A stretch of DNA of 64,000 bases from Lycocorax pyrrhopterus obiensis. Taxonomy: Eukaryota > Chordata > Aves > Passeriformes > Paradisaeidae. The notes under the pieces were generated by a model. It was not told the origin of the DNA. It saw nothing but the letters and a program-made list of their open reading frames with translations, and did not search any database. Positions 12,334-23,060 of this stretch are shown piece by piece (positions within the stretch are counted from its first letter, which is position 1; every line of letters starts with the position of its first letter). The position numbers and the translations under genes are program-made. The DNA is taken from NCBI GenBank assembly GCA_014706295.1, contig JACSVZ010000012.1, forward strand, positions 12,518,227 to 12,582,226, written 5' to 3'.

Positions 12334-13060
12334 CTGCTGTAAGTACATAAAAGTCAAGGCACAGGAGAGCTGGGGACACATGCCCACATTCGGCAGTGCC
12401 ACGCAGGTTGCACCCGTAAGGGGATGCTGCATGGTGTTGCTCTGAAGTCTACGTAGAACAAGTGAGGGGGCTTGCATGCAAGCACGTTTGCCCTATCTTG
12501 TCACTACGGGTTGGTTGTTTTTTTTTTTTTTTTTTTTTTCCCTTTTGATTATTTAAATAAGAAACGGTGTTTCTCGAACGCCTTTCCTCTCCCCAGCGCG
12601 AAACCCCTACATTCGTTTGTCAGCTAAGGCAACTTGGTAGGTTTAAACTACGAATTTTTAACAGGGAGGAAAAAAAGAAGACACAGCCTGCAGCCTATTG
12701 ATGAGCAAATGGAACTTCCTCAATGACAGAGAGCTGAAGCTTGTCTCACAACAGTAGCTGCTGACTAGGAGAGAGAGAGAGACTCAGCGAGGCTCAGTCG
12801 GCTGGTGCTGATGCTGCACAGCTTCTCATTTGTCAAATGGGTCCTAGGGCAGGGTCTTTACCGCTCACCAAAATTCAAATACTGCATTTTAAAAATCCCT
12901 GGAGAGGATAGGAAAGGAGAGAAAGTGAGCGCGCAGCATCACAGGCATCCATGAGATCTGGGCAATTAGTGTCATCGCCCAGCTGGGACTGAACGCCTGT
13001 TATGATTCTGCACGCACACAGACACACTCACACACTTCCCCCCCCCTCCCGGGACTCACA
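12334..13060 (-). promoter_or_regulatory. Promoter-like block with candidate minus-strand first exon
   Basis: A block of higher GC and mixed composition stands out from its AT-rich surroundings. On the minus strand it ends in a perfect splice donor, ACAGCAG|GTAAGTTTGC, with the exon boundary at 12334. Upstream on that strand lie a 22-base A tract (T-run on plus, 12518-12539), a GA repeat (12768-12782), paired E-boxes CATTTG and CAAATG separated by one base (12827-12839), a CAGCTG E-box (12980-12985) and a CA-rich tract (13011-13035). The minus strand from 12477 to the donor is open (it includes MQHPLTGATCVALPNVG), but I do not recognise the peptide, and a 5' UTR exon is equally possible. The transcription start is undetermined. 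Confidence 0.4.
13011..13048. repeat. CA-rich tract and C-run
   Basis: Imperfect (CA)n at 13011-13035 followed by a C-run near 13038-13046. Simple sequence at the edge of the promoter-like block. Confidence 0.8.
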
Positions 13061-14418
13061 CCTGACTGGAAAAGGGCTTTCCCCTTCTAAGAACAGAAGT
13101 ATGAAGCACAAAGTGGGAAAGGGAAAGAATCTTGGCTAGGCAAGAGGATTCCAGCAAATACACAGTGCTATCAGCAAAAGATTTTTTTTTAAATACAAAT
13201 TAATTTTATATCTACATGTCATTCACTATCCAGCTTCCCAGAGAAGCCTATAAAAGCATTACAGTGAAACTGTGCAGGAGCTGTGCAACCATTGCAGCAG
13301 AAACACTTGGAATGAAACAGAATTCTGTGGCATACTGTGTCTACTTTACTGGGGGAGGGGAGCACACTTGGATAAAGACTGTATCTTAAAATTGGTCTAA
13401 AGCCCAGCTCATCTAAAATTACAAATTTATTTGACAGCTAGTCAATCTATTATCAAGGACTGCCCTATCAGGTTACATGGAAAAATTACATTTGCAATTT
13501 TCAGAATTTAATGTTTACTTTCTACTTTGAGAACGATACCTCAAAATTAGTATTCCACTCTTGCCAGGTTTTTATTCACCCCCCCCCCTTTTATTTTATG
13601 GAGTAATAATTATTCATTAGTAGATCTAGTTAGTCTTTATGTAATAAAGTAGGATGTGACCTGCAAATCAAATAATTTATACTACAGCTTGTCCTTGAGG
13701 TCCTATATTACAGGTCTTTTTTTTCATGAGATACAACTCAAGTATAACAGAAGATATTACTATTTTTAATTAGAATTTGACAAATGAATTAAATATTAAT
13801 TCTTCAGGAAAGAAGGTCAAACCTCAAAGAACCACCTGAGGTTTTGAAGAGGTTCCTTTTAAAACGACTCTGCAGAAGATTTGAAAATAACCTATTTTAT
13901 AGGATATCTAATTCCCACAAAAACATATCTGAGACCAAGAGTTTAATGCTAACAAAAATAAACAAATAACTCGCGTACAAGAGAAGTCTATTTCATCAAC
14001 AGCATAACTGGTTTGATACAAGATCTACCCTTAAAAACAAATAATAGTCCCCGCTTAACTGGAAACAGAATCAAAACACGTCACTGCAACTCAGGTGCTA
14101 CATTAAAAAAAATCGTTTCTTTCTCATTCTACATGTGCGCACACATACCTGCACCCACACAAGCCTCAGAGACTGATTTAGATCCACTAAGTCTTCTTCA
14201 TGCAAAACTGAAAATTTTCCAGCAGAATCACTTATTACATAATTTTCTCTCTCAAAAGCAGTCAATGCAACAAAACCAATGCATTCATAACTCGGTAATC
14301 AACACCAAAACAATCGTGCACAAACTTACAATACAGGCATTGGGCTTGGCTTAGGAAACATCCATGCTTTTGCAGTTTATCATGGACTCATCCACTAGAA
14401 CAGCCCAGATTATTTAAT
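13061..14418. other. Non-coding AT-rich DNA
   Basis: No gene recognised. A C-run lies at 13579-13588. A 113-codon plus-strand open frame at 14013-14354 shows no recognisable domain. Confidence 0.6.
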
Positions 14419-14482
14419 CACCAAAAAAACCCCACCACCAAAAAAAACCAAACAAAAACCCCAAACCACCAAACAAAAAACC
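14419..14482. repeat. A/C-rich low-complexity tract
   Basis: Only A and C apart from its edges: mixed runs of CCAAAAAAACCCC, CCACC and CAAAAACCCC. The minus strand is T/G-rich with several short G-runs. Same texture as the longer tract at 43541-43700. Confidence 0.9.
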
Positions 14483-17119
14483 TCTCATGCCACAGAGCAA
14501 GAGCGAGGGAGGAGGAGAAATGAACCCTCTCTGTGCCTTTTCTCGTTTTTTCATTCTTTCTCTGTGCCTTAAGCAGTCTCCTGTTCTGACAGGAGTATGT
14601 CATGCTTTCCTTCATTCTTTTTATTTTTTTTTTCCTAGCACAGAAAGGCTGTTATCCTGCAAATGCCCTAAGCTGAGAGAAGTTCCCCTCAGTTCAGTTT
14701 CACATGAAATGCCATAAATAATACATGGTACTTTAATGAGACCTTATCAGCATGTTTAATGAAAAACAAATACGTTATGTAAGGTAACCAACTCCTTGTA
14801 CATTATGTCAAAATCAAAAGCAGCATGCTGCCTAGCCAAACAGTTTGGAACTATGTAAGTCCATCCAATTTCCCAAAGTGAAGTTCTGGAACATGGTGAT
14901 GGTCAAGCAAAGCTTCTTCTGTCTATTGCACTATTTTACAGCTAAAAGGACATCCATAAAACAGATAAAATTCTTAAAGGCAGTGTGTTGAACAATTAGT
15001 TCAAGAGAATTTAGCACTGGCAATGTAGCTAACAGTACTTGTAAAAGTGAATTTCTCACCGGCCTTTTATGCTTAATTTTCACCCAATTTGAAGTCAGAA
15101 AAACATGACCCACAAATACTGTAGATTCCTGACATTTACATAATTATGTTATTAAAACAAGAACAGCAGTATCTTAACTATCCAAATCATCTGTACACAG
15201 AGAAACAATAAACATACATAATTCAGTAGTGTAGGAGACCTAAAAAAGAAACACAATTCTTTAGCCTGATATATGCTACTTCAAGAGATGCAGGAGAAAG
15301 TCATTACCAATTTTCATCCTTTCCAAGGATAACTTGTCATTATGTCTAAAAAGAAAAAAGGTAACAAAATGTGTTTTATTTTTATAAATATAAAATCAAT
15401 GTCTCTTCTTTAAAGCCATTTCCTTGTTTACACACACTTTTGTCCCTAACCCAGCCCATTAATCACCCCCACAGTCCGAGTTATGGCTATATATACCCTG
15501 AGTGCCACCACAGCTGTGCCAAAGGGACATGAACGCCTGCACACAGCCTGACCTTCCCTCCCCCTGCGCAGGGAGAGCCTCCCTGTAACAGAGCCACGCG
15601 ATTCCACAGAACAGCACAGACCCCAGCAACGCCTCGTCTGCAAATTATTAACAACTCCATCTTTCCTTTATTCTACCACAGCCAGCGTGTGCAATGGCAA
15701 AGGCCGCTTCACCTACAGCACATGGCATTTCCCAGTTGCCTCAGTTCGGCCCTGTTGGGTCAAGAACTGAACTCACCCCACACTCACCTGCTGATATTAT
15801 CAAGTACCTATCAATTAACAACAAATAACAACATTTCACAAAAAACAAAGAGGCCAATCATCTACGCTGCCCACATCAGCCTCTGTGGGAGTTCCTAGAA
15901 ACATTCTAGGAGATAAAACCTTCTGCCACACTAATAATGGATCCATGTGAGATGCAAGGCCTACTACACCACCATGGGAGGCAAAACTCCCTCCTCCAGC
16001 CTCTTTGGGTTGGCCATGTCATGGCTCGTGGCACAGGCAGAGAACTCGCAGACAGGCACCTTCCCCCCACACCCATTGAGAACACCATTTGAAAAATGGC
16101 AACATTTTGCAAAGCCTGGATCAATCTTGAATATGCAAATGAAAACATGAAAGCAAAGAAACTTCGAAACAAAGCAAGAAGGACCAGCAGTGTTTCTCAC
16201 ACAGCTGACTTACAAACCCAAACCCACTTATAACTGCAAGGCATCTGTTTATTTAATGTAACACATTCCATTTAAAATCAACCACTCAGTTTGTGGTGAC
16301 CTGGTAGCCAACCTAAAACTTATGTCCAAATTTTGCCTTTCCAGACCTTTGACCTAGAAGTTAACCTTTGGAATTACCACAGCAGACTGTCTAATAGTCA
16401 AACCATTCCCATCAAGTAAAAGAAGGCTCTGAAACACATCACCTGCAACACCACACACCATTTTACACTTCAAACTCATCTCAGTAGCAGCCTACATTAA
16501 GAAGTTCACACATATAGGAGACGTGCAGTATTCCATGTATTGTATGACTCCAGACATCAAGCATTAGAAAAAATAAATCATGACTGCATATTAAATGCTC
16601 CATGTGAAGAAGGTATTTTCTTCTCTACTTTATAAAGTGGTGATGCGGTACAAAAAGAATTCAGGCAAGTGGCATAGAATCTAATAGTAGAGCAGTCCTT
16701 TCTCTAAGCCCTCCTTGTCTAACACCACATGAAAAAACAGCTCCCAGGACTTAAAACCCGGAAAACCAGCACATTATAAAATCAAATACATCAGTAACAT
16801 ATTTTAATAAATTACTATCAATTATCAATATCTCTGCCTGTATTTCACACAGTATTCTATTTTTTGTAGATGTACTATGTATTTTTAAAATAAAGTGGGT
16901 AAATATCACTGATTTTTTTTTTAATTATCTGTTTTGTCAAAAATACAAAATAAAAGGGCTTCCCTCTATTCTTGTAAACTAAAAGGCAACTTCTCATCCT
17001 TCTAGCGGTATTTTCTTGTCATGACTATCCCTGTTTCTAATATCAGGTATATGTTAAGATTGCTCTTCTTTACTAGGTTTTTGCACAAAGATCAGAACAT
17101 TACAGAGGCTCGTGCTTAC
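14483..17119. other. Non-coding DNA
   Basis: No interspersed repeat or gene recognised. A moderately GC-rich patch at 15430-15640 and another at 15940-16080 carry overlapping opposite-strand open frames (65-88 codons), typical shadows of GC-richer DNA. The remainder is AT-rich. Confidence 0.55.
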
Positions 17120-17990
17120 CTCAGGCAAGTAAGAATCACTAATTTTCTGTTTCTATTAAGCACAGTGTTACATCCATTGACTTCTCCAGTACTTCATACC
17201 CAATATCTCCAAAGCCCTCGTCGCACAGAGTTAACCTCTTCAGCACCACTCAACACGCGTTTCACAAGCACTCAGCATTAACTCTAGATTTTTCACAACA
17301 GAAGCAGCCAGGAGCCCTTATTCCCACCAACGTGCTCGAGGCGGGGGAAGGGAACAAAACAAATGAAATGTTCAGCCTTTAAAGAGGGGCAGCTCCGAGC
17401 AGAACGCGTGCGTTCCTCGGCAGGGGTGATCGCCCTGCTTTGGGGACATTCTGTAGGAGCCCGGGGGGAGGGAAACAAGCGCGGTTTAGGCACTGGAGGC
17501 GGTGCGGGTGCGCGCGGGTTCGCTCCGTGCGCGCAGCGGGTCCCGCAGCGGGGCCGGGCCGGGAGCGCTCCCGCTGCGCTCCCGCTCCGCCGTTCCGGGC
17601 GCTCCATCTAGCGGAGACACGGCTCATTCCAGGGCACACGGCTCCTTCCAGCGCCCGGACAGAGCCCCGGGCTCCGCACCCGCGGGGAACACCCCGGCGA
17701 TCCCTGGGGACACCGCTGCCTCCACAGCCAGAGCCTGCAGCTGGCCCCAGCAGCTCCTTCGGGATCGCCATCGCCCCGCTCTCCTCTCTGCGATCCCGTC
17801 AGATTTTTGTGCTACATCGGCAGCAAGACTCGGCGGGCAGACATTGGAAAGGCAGCGGGGCTGATGCCCGAAGGAGCAAAAGGTCTGGGGAAGCGCTGCT
17901 CAGCCGGTGGCATAGGAACCATGGCCAGGACAAAGGAAGGGCTGCGCTGGGCAGAGCAGGAGGCAATGGATGCAGCAGCACTGATTTAGG
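17120..17990. promoter_or_regulatory. CpG island, probable promoter; minus-strand donor at its edge
   Basis: The core at about 17330-17960 is the only strongly GC- and CpG-rich segment in the window. It has GGGCCGGGCCGGG, TGCGCGCAG (NRF1-like) and the palindrome GGGAGCGCTCCC (17561-17572). CpG islands of this kind usually mark promoters. On the minus strand a good donor (CTGAG|GTAAGC) at 17120 could end a first exon starting in the island. On the plus strand a strong Kozak context (GGAACCATGG, ATG at 17921) opens a 22-codon frame ending at 17989. Long open frames on both strands (up to 202 codons) overlap and look like GC-rich shadows. Direction is unresolved; the minus strand is favoured by the donor. 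Confidence 0.6.
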
Positions 17991-20169
17991 AAAGTTTATG
18001 ATGTGCCATTACATGGTCAGGAAAAGGGAAAAAAAAATACCCAAATAGCTTTATCTAAACTGTTACCTCTAAAGTCGGGAAGCAGGGCCATAGGCAGACC
18101 CAAAAAGATGAAAAGGAAATTGGTGCAGCAAAAAGCCTCTGCCAATCCCACTCTCACCCCCTTAGCACAAAGGTAATGTAGACACCACGACATTTCCTTC
18201 TGAGAAGCACAGGGTGCTCACACCCCCCATGTGTTACTGTCACAACACCAAATCAACTTTTACAAACAGGCACTTACAGAGATTCTTTACATTGGTACAA
18301 GCCTGCATCACAAAAGAACCCCTTGAACACAGGTGTTCAGCTTAATAATGACCATTTAGGTTATTCTTCATATTACCATCTTAAAAAGATAATTAGTGTG
18401 CCATGTGTATTCTTGCCCAATAAGGTTTTTCCACAAGTCCAGATGAGAAGACATGACAATATGACCCTCAGAAAATTAACTTTAAATGAAATTTAAAAAC
18501 TCAGGTTGTTTGGTTTTTTGGGGGGTTTTTGGCTTTTTTTTTTAAGTAATCCAAATAATTAGGGAGTATTAACCACAGAAAACTGCGTACACCTTGTTAA
18601 GCTTCGGTCCATAAAATGGAAGGGCTACAAACTACTCAGAAAAGAAGTGTACAGCTGGACCTGAAGTGACAAAGCCTACTTTTCCCTGCTGCCACTTGTG
18701 GCAGTTTGTTAAGTATCAGACAGGAGAAAGAGAGCATTTGACAATAAGGACATACTTCACATGTTTCACTTAGATTTGTTTTCGTACAAAATTTTGTTTT
18801 CTTATTTTATATGGACACAAGTTACTTGCAGTACTACACTCAATTTTGTTCACGCATGCAACACTTATTTTAAACTAAAATTTTCACACAAATTCATTAA
18901 TCCACAGAAGTTTGCCCCACTTTTTTTTTTGTTCCTTAATTTGTATCACCACATCTCACACTTTTCTGCTGTTATAAATTCACAAGGAAAGAATTTAACT
19001 TGGAGAGCAAAATGGCAAAATAAGCTGCAGGAACACATAAATTTAGAGCTTGTTTCCATGTGACAGGAATAAAAGTCAAAATAACCGAAGTACCATCAAA
19101 TGTAATTGTAAGAATATATAGTGGGACAGCACAAACACATCTTGATCAAGAAGGTTTTTAATGAAATATTATTAATCTCTTAAAAATTAAAAGGATATCA
19201 AATCTCAGAAGGAGAATAAGTGATAGATTAATTATGCTATTATGTAAAGGTTGCATCTTTTTTTCTGTAGGAATTAAATTAACTGGACATCAGCACAATT
19301 TCCCTCTACATTGAAACCACTTATTTTATTATTCTGTCTACATCTGGCCTTCCCTCATATATTCTGACTGCATCTAAATCCACCATACTTGGCCCTCAAT
19401 GCTGGACTCATTTTAATGTGTAACAGCTAAATATTGACATGCTCATGTATTGATCCAAGAAATCCTCCATGTCTCCACTTCCCCTGTCCCCTGCTTACAG
19501 CCTGCCCACTCCCCAGAGTGTGGGATCCCTCCAGTGCAGTGAAGGATTCCTCTGCAGCTCCCTCGAGGACTTTGTTTATCATCACCTACCAGCAAAACCC
19601 AAAATATTCCTCATCATTCTGGCCCTACCCCATAACATGGGCTAAGTCACTTTCCAATTTAGCTCAAGGACTCCTTCATCTCTAGTTCTTTCTTTTGGCT
19701 TTCAATCTGAATTTTAACTGAAACTTCAAATTCTTATGACCAAGTCTGACAGGTTCTAGTTAAATACCCAGCTTCACCCAAAGAGATAAAGATATGACTC
19801 AGGAGAGCTAAAACTGAGAGGTTTTCAGCTTTAGCTCCAATATGTACTGAAGCACTACCACGGCTTTCCAAGGTAAGCAGCTATACACTCTCCAAAATCC
19901 CATTCCAGAAGAAAGATATCTGATGCCATGACCCAATCTCACTCCTGTGCCAGAACCTAGGAGAAGAAGGTTGGTTTGGTTCTATTTTTTTTTTTTTTTA
20001 AACTTAGGAATTTTGGCTCTCTCTAACCCTTGCAGAACGACGAGCTTTGGCATGGAAGGAGTTTTGCATATGAAATTGATACAAAGCTGCCGATAAAGGC
20101 TTGTTTAGTTTGCGATAGGAACAGAAGTACCGTGTGAGAAAGTTCAGTTTTACATACAGAGTCAATATT
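17991..20169. other. Non-coding DNA
   Basis: No gene recognised. Contains a T/G-rich tract at 18506-18544 and T-runs at 18921-18930 and 19986-19999. The open frame of 100 codons at 18761-19063 is F/K/N-rich with no domain. Confidence 0.6.
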
Positions 20170-20720
20170 GTCTCCTTTCTTTTTATTCCAGTTTATTCAC
20201 CAATTTTGAATGAAGCAGTTGCTTTTTTCCCTAACTTCATTTTCCCCTCAATCCTCCAGGGATCCTGTCCTTTCCATACTGCATTTCCAATTGTTTCATT
20301 AGTGTAACCTCTTTCTGTTCACGAGTCCAGCATCAGCTCCCTCCTTCCTTCACACTCTAATTGGCCTTTTTTTTTCATCTTTTCCTACTTCAATTGATAA
20401 GGTGTCACACTCCACACCACTGAGTCTTCCTTTTCCTCAGCTACTAACTAGAGTCTGAAAATTCATCTACAGTATTTTCTTGAAGCTGCTTGCTTTCATC
20501 GACACTAATCAACTCTCCCTTGTTATGGTGGCCATCCTTGTCCTCTCCTACTTGTAATTCCTTCCTCTCTAGCCTTTCTTGATGCAACGAAATTCACACT
20601 GGAAACGCTGAATTCCCTCTTCTTTTCCCCTCTGCTGCTTTTTGGTACTCTCACCACTTCTGCTTTCAGCATAAAAGCTCAAGTTTCTCATCCTCCAGGG
20701 TTCAGTCCATCCAAGACTCA
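20170..20720. other. Pyrimidine-skewed block
   Basis: The plus strand is strongly C+T-rich for several hundred bases (many TTCCT, CTTTC and TCCTC words) without being a simple repeat. It may be a highly decayed interspersed repeat or simply skewed unique sequence; I cannot identify a family. A similar block lies at 44800-45230. Confidence 0.4.
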
Positions 20721-22741
20721 GCACTAAAATCTACTCCTGTTGGACATTTACACACAGTTTACCTGACATTCCTCAGTTTCTCAATAATCAATGTCACAAA
20801 CCTACAACCAGACTCCTCTACTCAAGCACCGAACAACATTTCACTTTGGATGGGGCCTTCATCTCCCCTGCAAAGCGACTTCCAGGAAATAGAGTTCAGC
20901 ACACACTTTCGTACACAGAATGTACAAAACGTTGTGCTCAGTGTTGTGTACCAGAAACAGGCTGGACACACTCGAGAGAAGCAGGTTTGCCACAGATGCT
21001 CCTCAGCATGAGCACCAGCAGAACAAGCAGCACTTGCACACGGGCCAGCTTGCCTCTGACTTCCAAGAATCTCCCAGTCAGGACAAGCACAAACATCCCC
21101 ACAAACAGAAAGAAAGCCTTAAACCTTGTTTATTCCAGCTATGCTTGTGCCAGTCGTAAAAGGATTTTCTTGTAGGGTTCTTTTAAAGAGAGAATCTTTG
21201 CCTCAAATTCCAAGTAACAAAACCTCAGAGAGACCAGTTCCCCTTTTTCCTTTTCACTTGATACTCACAAAAAATCCTCCTCCCCACAAATCTATTCATA
21301 TTCGTGTACTTTGAAGGGGAGAAAAAAAATAGCAAAATTCCCTTTGAAATGTTTTTTATGCACACAAATAACACTTTCTCTTTGCTCTTCTTGAATTATA
21401 TTAGCTCTATTGAAACTAGTTCTCCAGCTAAGAGATGGATGTATCTGTTCCTTTAAGACTTAGAATTTGTTCATGAAATTTAAAATCATTTCAAGATAAA
21501 ATTTAGCAACATCAAATTTTTAACACTATAATTAAGCAAAAAAAAAATACTACAAGTATTTGAATTAAAGAAACTGTCGCAGAAAATTGAAAATAAATTA
21601 CTCTTCAAATTTAACTTATTTTTAGTGCACCTGAATTGGTTTTGCAGTTTCTAGCTTGTATATATGGAGTGCCTCCAAAGACTCTCAGATTAAAATATAA
21701 ATCTGAAAGACACAAAGCAAAGTTGTTTGGCTTTAGCTTAATTCTGACCATATAAAAATTGAGACTGGACCCTCTCATAGCTGTTATATTTGTGAGGAAA
21801 TTATCCCTTGCTTTGTCATAGCTCAATACAATATTCATACAGCATGATTTATTTTAATAGAAATAGTATTATTTATTCATTAAAACTACATATAATAATA
21901 ACAAAACTTAAAAAAAAAATAAGAAAAAGTCCTAAAAGGGTATTTTAAACAATTGCTTTTCTGTGAACATGGTCTTTTTTGCAAACCTAAACGATACATA
22001 AAATTCAACTTCTGGAGTCAGAGAATATCAGTGAGGTCAGAGAACATATATTTATAAGTGCCTGAATACATGGTGCTAAATGCATTCTCAAACACAATAT
22101 GAAATCCTGCAGACTATTGTCTTGGGCCTTGCAGTCCTGCCCAGAATGGTGTCTAATTGATCTCACACATAGAGAACCCATTTGGGCCTAACTTAACTCT
22201 CCAACCCAATATTTTGTAGCTTCACCCCACCAAACCCAACTTGTCTTCTGTGAAAGGCTTCTCCATGGACATCCCAAGAGCCCCAAAGGAGCAGAAACAT
22301 TACTCATATTAGCCCAAACAGGTAAGTTATAGCTAGCAAGGTTATAAGTTAGCATGTGCCCTTCTCTTCATCCAGAGCCTGGACATGTTTCTACAAATAG
22401 TCAGTAGATCGCCAAATCTTATACTCAATTTCTACTCAAAAAATGCAGAAAAAAACCATCAAACAGATAAATTTACTCATTAGCAAATACAGTGTTTAGA
22501 TTAAGGGACAGAGAACTGACAAGCTTTAACTAATGTGTTTTTGTAGTGGTTGTTCAAAGCAATACAAAGCCAAGACTTTAACTTACTTTCCTTAAAGTTC
22601 AGCTTTTCTATCCATAAAACACTCACATTAAATAAAGAGCACAATTCTGTATGACTCCTATGCATTATCACAGAGATAAAATCAACATTTAAATCAGGTA
22701 AACTGCAATTGCAAAATTATTCACATCAAACACCAACATAC
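20721..22741. other. Non-coding DNA
   Basis: No gene recognised. A strong plus-strand donor-like sequence (AACAG|GTAAGTTAT) occurs at 22321 but has only a weak acceptor-like sequence upstream. Open frames at 20846-21175 are not recognisable. Confidence 0.55.
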
Positions 22742-23060
22742 CTGTTGTTCCTTGCGACTGAACTCAGCGCAAGGTCTGCCTCTCCCAAACCCTTATATCA
22801 GCTCTGACCCACCAGGGCTCCTCCCACCACAGGTGCCAGCTGTGATGGAGATTGCCCTGCTGGAGGACACTGACTGGGATCAGCTGGGAACTGCAGCCAG
22901 GCCACCCAAGAGCCATCAGCTGCCTCCATCAGGCCTCAGTCAGCACAAGGCACCCCACCCACACACAAAGGGTTCCACGTCTCATTTAGTGCCACCCTCG
23001 TACCTGAAAGGGAACCCCAAAGCCACGGAGCTTTCCTCCCTGTGCACATGAACCCCTTCC
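22742..23060 (-). promoter_or_regulatory. GC-rich block with TATA-like box and donor (minus)
   Basis: A GC-richer block without CpG-island character. On the minus strand it contains GATATAAGG (22791-22799) and, about 50 bases further, ACAACAG|GTATGTT, a good donor with its exon boundary at 22742. This arrangement would fit a short first exon or a leader derived from a repeat. I do not recognise the block as a known LTR. The 99-codon plus-strand open frame here is proline-rich and unrecognised. Confidence 0.25.

Noticed and set aside
12801..12825. Possible RE1/REST silencer site near GGTGCTGATGCTG
   Set aside because: Only the left half-site (TCAGCACC on the minus strand) fits; the right half does not match.
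17293..18048. Long overlapping open frames (up to 202 codons) in the CpG island
   Set aside because: Open on both strands at once, R/A/G/P-rich, no domain: expected from GC-rich DNA with few stop codons.
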